Source of the DNA: Trebouxia sp. TZW2008
Lineage: Eukaryota > Chlorophyta > Trebouxiophyceae > Trebouxiales > Trebouxiaceae
Assembly: GCA_002118135.1 (NCBI GenBank)
Contig: BDIU01000154.1
Span: forward strand, 186,165 to 250,164
Direction: 5' to 3'
Length of the DNA: 64,000 nt
A model generated the notes under the pieces. That model was given only the letters and a program-made list of their open reading frames with translations. It was not told the DNA's origin and made no database searches. Of this stretch, positions 1 through 12,513 are shown in pieces (within the stretch, counting starts at the first letter, position 1; each line of letters starts with the position of its first letter). Both the position numbers and the translations under genes were made by a program.

Positions 1-2250
1 CATGACAAGCATACGATAGCATATGGCATCTATATGACAGGCACAGCATTTCCACAAGAGGGCAAGGCGTACCAACGACATAGACTAGCACCCTTGCATC
101 TGATATGGCGTCATAGATGTTGTCCCAACAGCTCTCAGGCTCCCAGTGGACCCCATTGGGCAGCCTCACTTGTGAGTGATGCCCCTCCTCCTACACCATC
201 ACCACAACATGGACATAGAAAGAAAAGGAAGGAAAGTCTGCGCCGTCAGACGTGATAACAGGAGCCTCTGTCGGCAGAGGCGGCCCTGAATATACAGCAT
301 GAAGGACGCTAGTGCTGCACACCTGTATGCCGTCAGTTGCTGCAGTTTGACAAGCTTTTGTTTCCCATGCTACGCAAACTGTAGCAGTTAACAGGAAGAA
401 TACGACATGGGTATGGCATTTGCAAGGTTTGTTCTTTGCTGTCAAAGAGTGCTTGCCGAGTGATCAGCTTGAAGCAACAGGACAGGATGGCTGCCAGGTG
501 TGTACATGGATGGCGGCTTATGAATCAGCCGGAAGACATCATGTTACATGGTTACTCTGCAGCCCTTGCGTGGAGAGGTAGACGTGTGGCGTTGCGCCGT
601 TGATCATGGCAATGGCATGATCACAATCTGCAGGGTACATGATAGAGAGCTGTTGATGCTTCCAACCTGATGGGCATCATTGTACATGGTGACTCTGCAG
701 CCCTTGCGCATGGGGAAGTAGACGTGGGGTACTGCGCCATCAGGCACCTTGTCTTCCTTGCCGCGGCTGCTGCCCAGCACCCCACAGTTCCACAAGGGAT
801 CCTGCGTGATGGGCTTGTACTGCACTGACACATATATCTGACCCTGCAATGCACAAGCAACCACAGGGTTAGAGGCGCAATGTAGGACATTTGGGCTTGC
901 ATCCTGCAGCGTCTTGCATGCATGCAATCTGGCAGTTTTGCTGAGTCAGGCACACAGCCAGTGATGGAGTCACACTTTTTGCCGATGTGTTGAAACACAG
1001 CAGACCCTGCACCATTTTGCTAGCTGGCAACAGCTGTTCATACCAGAACATGCAGAAATGTTATGAAGGGTCCGGGTGCGATGCCAGTGCGCGACTTGAA
1101 AATTGTGCAAGACATACGTGTATGTCCTGATGTCCATGAACAATGCACAGAAGAAGCCATCACAAGCCCTGAGGGCAATCACATACATGAAGGGTGTACA
1201 GAGCACAGGGCTGAAGTCATAAGCTGCTAGCGTGTTTGTACCTGGGCCTGCATAGGCTTGCCATTCTTCTTTGTGGCTGTTGGCCCAGTGAGGTCATACC
1301 AGCCCTCTACCTTCTGGCCTGACAACACCTCGTCGACAGTGATGACAACTCTGCCCAAATGAGGAGCACCTATTAGCAGCATTTGCACCAATGTCAGGTG
1401 CTCCTCACGTTCTTCCAATAGCATCTATTCGAAACGCATGCTAGACAGGCTCAGCAGGCCCAGCCAGGTGCAAACTGGAGCAATCAACTGTTGCCACCCA
1501 GTTTGGTCCTGTGCTAACCTCAACGATTGATATTGAATATGAAGGGTGGCAAGGGACTTGTACATAGTTGATTGTGCATGGCATGTGCATGGCTTTGTGG
1601 GATGCAGCAAGCATGCATAGTTGCTTCAGAAAAAGTTGAGAAAGCGAGGTCTGCCAGGGTCAGATGAGCAGGCCAAGCAATGGTTGAGAATTGCAATGCT
1701 AATGTGCAGCATTGTGGCCAATGTTATGCAGAGCTTTCGCGTGATGGCTGACCCGTCATCCCAGCGTACGTCATGACAGCTTCCAGACAGCAATGACTTG
1801 TAGCTCAGTCAAATGGCTGGAAATTCTGAATGCGGTACTTATAGGAGTCTGCTGCTCCTCTCACCTATCCAGTTGTCATCCTTGACTGTGAAGGATATGT
1901 CATCAACTTCATCAGCAACCAAGATCTCAAAGTGCTCTTGCCACTCAGGGTGTGAGCTGTGTCCAAGGACATCGGTCCTAGCCCTGCACAAACAACTCAC
2001 AAACTTGAGACATGACCTAACTACCGGAGCCAAAGCGCAAGACGCATCAGCCTTACCGGCGGGTGGGCCCAAAGTTTACTGTGCAATACGCTTTGGAAGG
2101 TCTGCTTGCACACGCCGCTTTCTCTATTCCTCCCAAGCAGCCGTCGATGGTTGTTGGAACTGCATGTCTGATAGATAGGTTTTTATGCTTCGGCAGCTCC
2201 CGGCCTTCCAACACGGCGACATAGACTGTGCCGTGCAGCCAAGTCGGCAT
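1..2250 (-). CDS. Phospholipase D, alpha/beta-type with C2 domain (5' part, runs off window)
   Basis: PLD hydrolyses phosphatidylcholine and similar phospholipids to phosphatidic acid; plant-type enzymes bind membranes through an N-terminal Ca-dependent C2 domain. The ATG at 2250 opens MPTWLHGTVYVAVLEGREL, the usual C2 beginning. Exons visible: 2057-2250, about 1865-1955 (EILVADEVDDISFTVKDDNW), 1242-1369 (GRVVITVDEVLSGQKVEGWY), 667-843 (IYVSVQYKPITQDPLWNCGV, then VYFPMRKGCRVTMYNDAH, the C2-to-catalytic linker) and 73-190 (HWEPESCWDNIYDAISDARV, start of the catalytic region). Intron phases agree at the junctions I checked (exons 2-3, 3-4 and 4-5). The two HKD motifs lie beyond the left edge, so activity cannot be judged. 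Subclass (alpha versus beta/gamma) is not settled; I did not check the Ca-ligand aspartates one by one. Confidence 0.88.
536..600 (-). pseudogene. Decayed duplicate of a PLD exon segment
   Basis: About 60 bp here closely resembles 676-735, the part of PLD exon 4 that encodes VPHVYFPMRKGCRVT. The copy keeps the GGGCTGCAGAG core and the flanking GTCTAC but has a 2-base loss that breaks the frame after the PHVY equivalent. It sits inside the intron downstream of the real exon, so it is probably a dead tandem duplicate rather than an alternative exon. Confidence 0.6.
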
Positions 2251-2919
2251 GTTGCTTTGACTCCGCTGACAAGGCTTGCAAGGGCTGCCCGGCCCGAGAC
2301 GAAGGACACGAACACACCGATAAGATCTGACCGATACAGTACGTATTCAACACAGGCCGAGCAAGGACGCTTTAGTCACAACGGCACGATGGCAGATCAA
2401 ACGATCCGTTGAGCCGGCTCAGCGCCTGCGACTGTGCTTATGGAGCATGGTCATCCTCAGCAAAGTACCGATGCACAACAGGCACGAAGTCGGTGTCGCC
2501 TACCGACCTCGGAAGCTGTTCAAACAGGTACAGTTATGGTCGTCGCCAACAGCGCTGACCAGATGTGCAATCGCCCTTGCAACCGCCCTTTGTTCCTTCA
2601 GCTGCGGCTGGCTGCTGGTACTGCAGCATGCAACATTCTTACGCTGCTCATGCACTGGCATGGGCGGCCGCTGGAGGGCAGCATGACGCTGAGCGAGGTA
2701 TGAACTGAGGTATGGAGTAACATATGATATAAGCGCAGTGCCTCACGACCGTGTGCTCATGGTGGCATTATCATCGAACTTGTACCAAGCCCGGATACAT
2801 TGAACTATTTAGGGTGTGACATAGCACTTTCTGCAGTGTCCGTCGATACAGCATGAAGCATTTTTGAGTTTCAACATACACACTGGCTTTCTCATGCATG
2901 TAAAGTGACAAGAATGCTG
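2251..2919. other. Intergenic, no recognised gene
   Basis: This lies between the PLD start and the far end of the minus-strand dehydrogenase. On the plus strand there is a weak coding signal: an ATG at 2447 opens 27 codons ending at a possible donor near 2526, and 2640-2698 ends in a possible donor GAG|GTATGA. I recognise no family, and the reading frame of the second block is ambiguous. It could be 5' UTR or a small unknown gene divergent from PLD. Confidence 0.3.
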
Positions 2920-5481
<2,562 letters not shown>

Positions 5482-5584
5482 TCACAAGCGGTACACTTCG
5501 CAGCGAATCTGTTAACGGCTGAGCAGAGAGGGCGCTCGAGTCGTGCTTGATAGAATTGCTGGAAGTGGCAATGCATGCAGTCAC

Positions 5585-6204
5585 CTTGTGTCAAGTGGCC
5601 GAAGCCGATCAAATTCATTCCTGTCGGCGCCAGTACTTGTGGTGCTGCAAGCTGTTGCAATCATGCAAGCGTAGCCACACTGCCCTGTGTGTGCACAGCA
5701 AGCAGAAAGACTTCGATTGCAATTGTTAAATCAATATTAAATCCGATTCCAATTGACTACCAGAAGTGAAATTGTTGACCTCCTTCTCCTCACTGTGCAC
5801 GTGCAAACGTGATGCAAGTGCTGCCAGTGACCGGTGAGGATTCATTTGTGTCCGCTATGTGCAAGCTAAAGCATGTTGCTCATACCTGCGTTTCTTCCTG
5901 CAGACTTTGGTCACCTTTTTTGGCATTCATTGCAATTTTACTGAAGAAATCCGCTCAAAGTCACGCACGCAGAACCCATGCACTGCCAGCAGAGTATCAG
6001 AGTCAGCAATCAGCAAGACATATGTATGTCAGTGTTGGTCAGTAATCAATTTATGAGGATCACGATGATAACATCAATTGGTTGCTTGCAAGCAAGCGAG
6101 AAGGTATGTGTGCTCAACTTCCGCTGTTGAAGGCATCATCATTGTCTCTGAGGCGAAGGGATTGGCTAAAAGGTGAGTGAAGGCCATGCCTGACAGCCAC
6201 AGAC
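5585..6204. other. Intergenic, nothing recognised
   Basis: About 600 bp between the 5' side of the dehydrogenase and the stop of the IF-3 gene. It is locally AT-rich around 5715-5760. The first exon and promoter of the dehydrogenase and the 3' UTR of IF-3 probably lie here. No conserved protein or RNA was seen. Confidence 0.4.
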
Positions 6205-8752
6205 CTATGCTTGTTTCTGTTCTGCTAAGGGTGCAAGGTAGAACGACAGCATGTTGGCTGACTGTTTTTCAGTTGCAGGAGGCGGCGACACTTCTGCAAA
6301 TTCTGCCATTCGCTCCTGTAGAGCTGGCAAGGCTTTCAAGGCATCCCGCTGGCCTTGACCCCGCACGGGCTTGTGTCTGAGAGTGCATTTCACCCTGTGC
6401 CCTTTCTGCAGAAACTCTCTGGCCTTCTTAACCTTTACTTGCATGTCATGTTCTGCTGTATGAGCCCCAAAATGCACCTGCAATCACACCTGATACTGCA
6501 AATTGTGCCTTATAATGAAAATATGCTTCAGACATGGTCTCATACATGTGCAAGCTGTCAGCACAGACATGCGGCCATGTGAGATGTTTGATCAGCATTG
6601 ACAGTCTGAGCGCTTGGGACGTCACATGGGCTGCGTTGTGCTTCGGGCAGCTTCGGTACATTGCTGCAGTAATCAGCAACATGCCACACATAGCATGCTG
6701 AGTGTACCAGGGTGAAAAAGTCAGCCAAGCACAAGGAATGCGGAGTGAAATCTCAAGCAATGAGGCAACCCTACCTCCTTGATCAGGGAGACTCTGCGGT
6801 TTTCATTCTGCTTCTTCTCAAGCTGCCTCTCCTTCACCTTGGCCTCATATGAGACCTTTGAGTGATTCAAGAGGCGGCACACTGGCGGAACAGCACCTCC
6901 TGAAGCCAAACTGTGAACTGTTAAATTGATGTCTCTGAACGTTGGTTGGTACATTGTTTGATTTTGTTTTCACTGTACATTGGGTGGTATGTCGCTTAAG
7001 TTGGTCCTCACTGTAAGGCTGTCTTTCTTGGAAGGGAGGCAGGGACTGCAGCTGTGATGCAATTGATGCAACAGCAACACTGCTTGACAATTGCATGCAT
7101 GTTGTGGTACGCATGTATTTGCGTCCTGCTTCTGGGACAAGATCACCCTCTCTGATTGAACAAACGCTTGCTAATCAGGAATGTCCATTTCTGTGCTTGC
7201 TAGGCAAAGGCAGTGCTTGAGTGTGGGGAAAGGGAGATCGTTGCAAAAGCCGATGCCCCTAAGGGGTATGGCATCTGTTTGATGCATGTACATTTTGTAG
7301 CATACATGCAGTTGGACCTGTATATTGGGCCTAATACCACCAAATGAAAGCGGAAATTGGTAGTGGGGGGTTTGTAAGCAGTAGCACTGTCAAGTGGTCA
7401 CCTGCAACCTGGACAAGATCCAGCTTGGCATCTTGCGCTGCTTTGAGGGCCGCTGTCAGAGACATGACCTGATGCTGACCATCATCACCCACAAGCCGCA
7501 CTTCTGCTGCAGTGATCTCCCTGTTGGCTTTGAGCCTCTTGGATTGAGGTTCCTCTGGTGCTTTTGGGTTTCGTTTTGGGTTCCTATATATGGGTCCTAA
7601 GGGTGTTTGGGAGTCCAAGGATGACGATGGCCCTGCAGTTTGCCCAATCATATCGCAAAGCAATATCGAGCCATGCACTTGACGCATTCTTGTACCCATG
7701 TTTGCATGGACTACATGCAACACCTGCTACACAAGCCAGTTGCCAGTTTGAAGATGGAAGGGAATGACGCAATGATCGCTCCCTCTTGAATGCGTAACAT
7801 GTCAGTGTGGCACAGCTTCTGCCTGAGCTCAAGTATATGCTGCACATGCTTTGTAACTTGAATGATCCTCAAATGCCCAGATGGCGCTTGAGAACCAATT
7901 TGCTCACCAAGTTGCTAATACCCACAAGTCATGTGCAGCAAGAGCATAGCAAATACATCTAAGCCTGTTCGCAAATGCAAGCACGCCTGAGCAAAAAGTA
8001 CCTAGATTTGGTCTGCGTTGCTGGGCAGGTCCATTTGAGGGCCTTTGCTGGTTGACATGCGGTCTCTGCGGAGGAGCCCGCTGAAAGGAGGGCTTTTGCA
8101 GGTCAGGATTTTGATTTTGCCCAACATCAGCAAGTGCACTGAACTGCCTGGTTTCTTCACACATGCTGAATGGGGCTCTCGGTTGTGTGGATGCTACCCT
8201 GCCTGAACAGCTGGCCAGCGAATTGGACAGAAGCCTCTGTGCATGTTGATGACCACGACGAAGCTGCTGGGGACTGACAGTTGTGACATGGTGTACATGA
8301 GCAGCAGCAGCGATTGCATGATGCTTTGCTAATGGAGTGGGTTGATGATGGAAAGCTCTGAATTGACTCAGCAGAGACTGCCCGAGCTGTGCAGCGTTAT
8401 GTGACTGGTGCCTGCTGCGCCGGTGACTGCTGTGAACAGATGCAAGCCGACCCATCATCGATGACCTCAGGCTGTAGTGCTGCGGCTGCAATTGCTGCTG
8501 GCATTGCAGCTGCTGACCTTGTGACGTTGCCTGTGGTTGGCATGAGTCATTGCTGCTTCCATGATGGTCTGATAAGCTGCTGCAAGGCAGCTCTGCTGAG
8601 CTGGAGCGGTGAGAGCTGCTTAATAATGCTGAATTGCAAAGCGTCTGAGCTTGACCAAGGCCCGCTGGGGCTGTACGATACACATGCCCATGCAAGCACA
8701 GCCCTGGAGCTCTTGTCACAAGCTGTGCTAGCCACATAACATGACTACGCAT
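6205..8752 (-). CDS. infC: Organellar translation initiation factor IF-3
   Basis: IF-3 binds the small ribosomal subunit, blocks subunit joining and proof-reads initiator tRNA. Four exons splice in phase (8002-8752, 7402-7596, 6775-6899, 6205-6477) to 447 residues. The first 250 residues are Ser/His/Gln-rich and start MRSHVMWLAQLVTRAPGLCL, an organelle-targeting type; RQFSALADVG near residue 210 resembles a mitochondrial presequence cleavage site, so mitochondrion is my preference over plastid. The IF-3 N domain is in exon 2 (VRLVGDDGQHQVMSLTAALK and AKLDLVQVAG), followed by PPVCRLLNHSKVSYEAKVKE with the basic linker. The C domain begins MQVKVKKAREFLQKGHRVKC. The first ATG after the upstream COX23-like stop is at 8752; no ATG lies in the 49 bp between them, so the two may share a transcript. 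Confidence 0.88.
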
Positions 8753-8801
8753 GGCTGTGAGGCCAGTTTGCAACTGGTGCTCAGGCAGCAAAGCCTTGTG
8801 C

Positions 8802-9194
8802 TCAGAACCAACCCTTTTTGTTAGCCTTCTCCTCCAGTCGACGTTGTCGCCTTGTGGCTACCTTCACATCACACGCGCTTTAGCAGCAGAAGTCAAGTGG
8901 GCTTGGAAGACAAGTTTGACAGTGTGGATAGCAGTACCTCTTGCTTTTTGCACTCTTTGTACGCAATAAAGGCGTCTTGACACTTGGCCTTATCGTACTT
9001 ATTGGTCTCCAAACCTGAATTGACGACAGCCTCGTGCACAAGCAGCCATACATTGACAGTGATACGCAAGGAAAATGCTCTTGAACAAAGCAAGCAGTGA
9101 TCAAGTAAAGCATACACTGGAGAGAAGCCTGATACAAATCGGCGCAGGGAGAGTCTAGGGCCTTCTGAGCGTGACCTTCGGCTTGCTTGCCCAT
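8802..9194 (-). CDS. COX23/CHCHD7-like twin CX9C protein
   Basis: A small mitochondrial intermembrane-space protein of the CHCH fold; COX23 relatives assist cytochrome oxidase copper-centre assembly and are imported by the Mia40 disulphide relay. Exons 9116-9194, 8938-9014 and 8802-8861 join in phase to 71 residues. The CHCH signature is complete: CADLYQASLQC (C-x9-C) followed by LETNKYDKAK and CQDAFIAYKEC (C-x9-C). The spacing and the YDKAKCQ/YKECKK context match COX23 better than COX17 or COX19. A basic tail ends NKKGWF-stop. The start is the ATG at 9194. The stop lies only 49 nt before the IF-3 ATG on the same strand. Confidence 0.88.
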
Positions 9195-10248
9195 CTGCTG
9201 CCGATCAAGCCATGCCTGTGCCAGTCAGTCAATGCGCAATGCATCAGCAAGCGCCTGAGAGCAAGGTCAGTAGAAGGGCTGTTTGTCAATGCCCTGGTAT
9301 GTCACCTGCAATGCTCATTGCAGCAATGGCATGCTGCAGATATCGACACCTTCGGCAAGAGGGTGTGGATAGTGCCTCGGAGTTTGCCCGCAATCTGAAG
9401 CAGCCCCAGAGGCCTGAGCCAACTGAGATGCAAGTGTAGTGAGAGTGCATGCTGCGTGATTTTTGCATACTATCAGGAGCCAGAGAAAGACGCGATGACA
9501 GTATTTGAAATGAAGTCAGCATATGGATTGTTTGGTCAAGCAAACAATATTGTCATTCACTTGTTGAATGTGCTTCGCATTCGGTTCGAGTTTGTTGCAT
9601 ACAGAGCCTGCTGTTTACTAACTGATCTGAAAGCAGATGCCCATGGGCCAAAACCGGTTGCTACAGTTGCACAGAAGCTATGCTGCTGAAGGTCTATGCC
9701 TACAGACCTCCATCAATACGGTGTCAGATGCAATGTGTTCATTGTGCAAAATGCAAAAAGCTGACGTGTTGTGTGGTGTTGGCATGCATTCCAAAATCAG
9801 CCGCAATGCCAAATGCCAACCGATGCTGCTTGTAAGCAATCCTGATACTGCATGGCACGCTTGTATCGCCTTGTAAGCCATCAATCAAGAGAGCATGCAA
9901 GTGGAGAAGGAAACGCCAAATTGGAATTGTCTGCGTTGTGAAGCGTCATAGTGGTAGCCTCTGCCCTCAGAAGCGCTTAAGACTGCTGCTCTAGGGGCAG
10001 TCATCAGCACCAGAGCTACATTGTCCAGCACCTCGTGCCAGAAACCTGTATGGAGTGCAAGCCTCCCCAGGTTTGACGGGGCTCTAGACATATGCCCGCT
10101 GCCGCTGGCCCAACTTTCTGACCTGATTCACCTCTAGCTGCTTGCTGGCAACCCATATACATCTGCAGCGCCAGCTTGACAGCCTCTAATCAAGAGCTGG
10201 AGCACATTTGCAGTACCTGCTGATTCTCTCTGCTGGGCATAGACAGGC
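9195..10248. other. Intergenic region of about 1 kb, no recognised gene
   Basis: This lies between the COX23-like start and the stop of the UPF0390-type gene. Open frames occur (for example plus 9456-9689, minus 9885-10091), but none has a conserved motif, credible splice partners or coding-like composition. Probably promoter plus 3' UTR, or a gene I cannot recognise. Confidence 0.35.
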
Positions 10249-10977
10249 TTAGTCTGCCGCGGCTGCAGCCTTTGCCTTCTGCTTCTTGTCTGCTGTGTTA
10301 TTGACAGGTGGCTGCATCTGCGTCAGACCAAGCTCTGTCAATATATTGAAACCAGAGGCATGCAGCAATAAAGATGTACAATGTTTGACATGCAGGAGGT
10401 ATGCTTATACACAGTCTTGACATGCACCATGCATGCATCAAGCGTGAATTACTGAGGTTGACCAAATGCTGACCATATCAGCTTGTGCAGCAAAAGCTAG
10501 GCCAGCAGACATTCAAGACTGTAAGGCCAACAATCAGCAAGACTGTGTGGCCGACAAATAGCACACAGGTAGCACTCACCGTCTTGAGCCTGCCTCCTGC
10601 TTGTGCGGCTTGTCCTGCAGCTGCTTTCTCATTTCTCTTGTTGATGGCAATTGTCAGCTCCTGCAAGTCAAAGAAATGACTACAGCCAGCCAGTCACAAT
10701 TGCAAGACACAAACAATCATGACAAGCAGGACTGACCTTGTTCTCATTGTAAGCCTTGAGCAAGCGAGGGTTTTTGGGAGGAGCGCTGAATTTACCTGAA
10801 CACAGGCAGGCGTTTAGCATCGGGAGCAACGGATAACGCAGATGTGGGGAGCAGATCTACCATCAAGCTTTGGGAACTCGTACCTTTCTTGGTTTTGGCG
10901 ATTTTGCCGTGCCTGTTAACAGCTACTGCTTTCTGCGAAGGATTCTTCTTATTCTTGAAGAGAGATTTCTGTGCCAT
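10249..10977 (-). CDS. Small basic protein, UPF0390 (Leydig cell tumor 10 kDa-like) family
   Basis: Four exons (10884-10977, 10737-10795, 10580-10660, 10249-10332) splice in matching phase to 105 residues. The protein starts MAQKSLFKNKKNPSQKAVAV and continues RHGKIAKTKKGKFSAPPK, then ELTIAINKRNEKAAA and a Lys/Ala tail ending KAAAAAD. A Lys-rich N terminus with a KTKKG turn followed by an amphipathic helix containing an INKRNEKKA-type segment is the layout of UPF0390 proteins, which are small, probably nucleolar and of unknown function. Assignment is by layout and motif, not by alignment. Its ATG is 4 nt after the stop of an upstream same-strand 102-codon ORF. Confidence 0.72.
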
Positions 10978-10981
10978 GTTC

Positions 10982-11290
10982 TTAGGCTGACGTGCGCTGT
11001 GCAGTGTTGAAGAAAGGAAACTTGCAAGCAAGTCTCTGCAGCGGTCGACGTGCAAGATCAGGGGTGGCAAACACACTGCGGCCCTGAGACGTCAAGGGGG
11101 CACTTATAGGGGCGTTTGGTATCAACAGCCCCTCACGATGCTTGGTCTTCACTGCGCAATGGCTTGCGTCCGATACCTTTTTCGGAACATATGTTCTTGC
11201 AGAAGTGCCAAGCGATCTCTGAATTGCGTCAGAGGTCGCGAATCGCAGTCCAGGCGGTGTGAATTGCTGAGGTCGCTGACTGGCTTGCAT
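10982..11290 (-). CDS. 102-codon ORF immediately upstream of the UPF0390-type gene
   Basis: An uninterrupted ATG-to-TAA frame of 102 residues starting MQASQRPQQFTPPGLRFATS and ending NTAQRTSA. It lies in the space between the MPC1 start (51 bp away, opposite strand) and the UPF0390-type start (4 nt downstream, same strand). I recognise no family. It is Arg/Ser/Thr-rich and could be a real small protein on a two-gene transcript, an unusually long upstream ORF controlling the next gene, or chance coding in a 5' UTR. Confidence 0.3.
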   Translation of the reverse strand: MQASQRPQQFTPPGLRFATSDAIQRSLGTSARTYVPKKVSDASHCAVKTKHREGLLIPNAPISAPLTSQGRSVFATPDLARRPLQRLACKFPFFNTAQRTSA

Positions 11291-11341
11291 TGTCGAAGTT
11301 GCTGATCATCAACGTGCCGCCTGCTGGGCTTGATCGTCGCC

Positions 11342-11907
11342 ATGAGCGCGGTCAAGCAAGCTGGAGGGCTGGCCTCGAGGGCGAAAACATTCTGGAATTC
11401 GCCGACTGGACCAAGAACGACACATTTCTGGGGGCCTATAGCAAACTGGGGCTTTGTGCTTGCTGTAAGTCATACAGGCTTCATTGGCACAGGCTTGATC
11501 AGGCCAAGTGCTGAATATGCTGACGCCTGCGATGCACACAACCACAATCGAGCTATGCGCAATGCATCCATTGCTTCAATTCTGCAGGGCTTGTCAGACA
11601 CACGTAAGCCTGCTGAGCTAGTGTCTCCCAACATGACAGGAGGTATGCCTTCTAGACAAATGCTGCCAGACTCTGAGAGGTCTGCTGTGATACTTGCATA
11701 CATCAGTAGAAGCACAAGAAGGAATGCAATTGACAACCACTCTTTGCTGCAGTCATGTGTATATACAGCCTATTGTTTATGCGATTTGCCTGGGCAATAA
11801 ACCCAAGGAACTATCTGCTGTTTGCGTGTCACCTGTCTAACGAGGCTGTCCAGCTCAACCAGATGAGGCGCGTGCTATCTGTACAGGACTGGAACAAGGT
11901 AACATGA
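11342..11907 (+). CDS. MPC1: Mitochondrial pyruvate carrier subunit 1
   Basis: MPC1 pairs with MPC2 in the inner mitochondrial membrane to import pyruvate. Three exons (11342-11464, 11588-11642, 11753-11907) join in phase to 110 residues, the normal length. Family signatures: RTTHFWGPIANWGFVLA, then KPAELVSPNMTG, then YSLLFMRFAWAINPRNYLLF and SNEAVQLNQMRRVL. I read through AAG-GTA-ACA-TGA for the end because this gives a natural length; a further intron at AAG|GTAACA would add at most a residue or two. The start ATG at 11342 gives a short positively charged N terminus. The gene is divergent from the 102-codon ORF and UPF0390 pair. Confidence 0.93.
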
Positions 11908-12513
11908 CAATTTCATATGTCAACAACTCCATGTACCTTGACAGCAGTAGCTGCTGCAATAGAAACTGGCAGCTGAAACAGTGCATGCCTGTTATTGCCC
12001 TGCAAAGGTATTGACACCGTATCAAGTCCAGACTGTAAAGCATCATACGTCCTGCAGGGTATGAAGCTTGATAAGACAAAATGAGAGCGGGCATGAATGT
12101 ATCATCACAGCTGTACACAGATATAGAGCTATTCTGCATGACCTATCAATTAGCTAATACTCAATTTACACATTTGTTCAGAATGACAATCTGATCAGAG
12201 TATGCAATCTAGAATACTTGCTCAAGATGCTTGCGTCATAGTCTGTCCTTTAAACTCGTCAAAATAGCCCTGCTCAATGTTGACTGCACGCCCTATAATA
12301 CCTAGCTGGCTGGCACAAACAGTCATGTTATTAGCAGGCGCAAAAGACGGATTGACTTGCCTGCACAGCTGGCATTGCCAAGCATGGTTTTATTGCATGT
12401 GTGATTCATTGCATGTGTGATGTCACATTGATGTTATGAACACTTTCATGACAACAGCAGACTTATCAATCAGCTCTCTCTTTCAATTTTCTATGCATAC
12501 CTTTCTGGTGATG
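11908..12513. other. Convergent 3' region between MPC1 and NMNAT
   Basis: Both flanking genes end here. It is AT-richer than the surroundings, with TGTAA-type motifs (for example near 12030) that could be green-algal polyadenylation signals. No gene recognised. Confidence 0.4.

Noticed and set aside
8389..8739. 116-codon plus-strand frame
   Set aside because: Antisense of the IF-3 targeting exon, which is firmly supported by in-phase splicing to the IF-3 domains.
8753..8791. Longer N terminus for IF-3 starting at 8791
   Set aside because: The codon at 8791 is TTG, not ATG; the first ATG after the upstream stop is at 8752.
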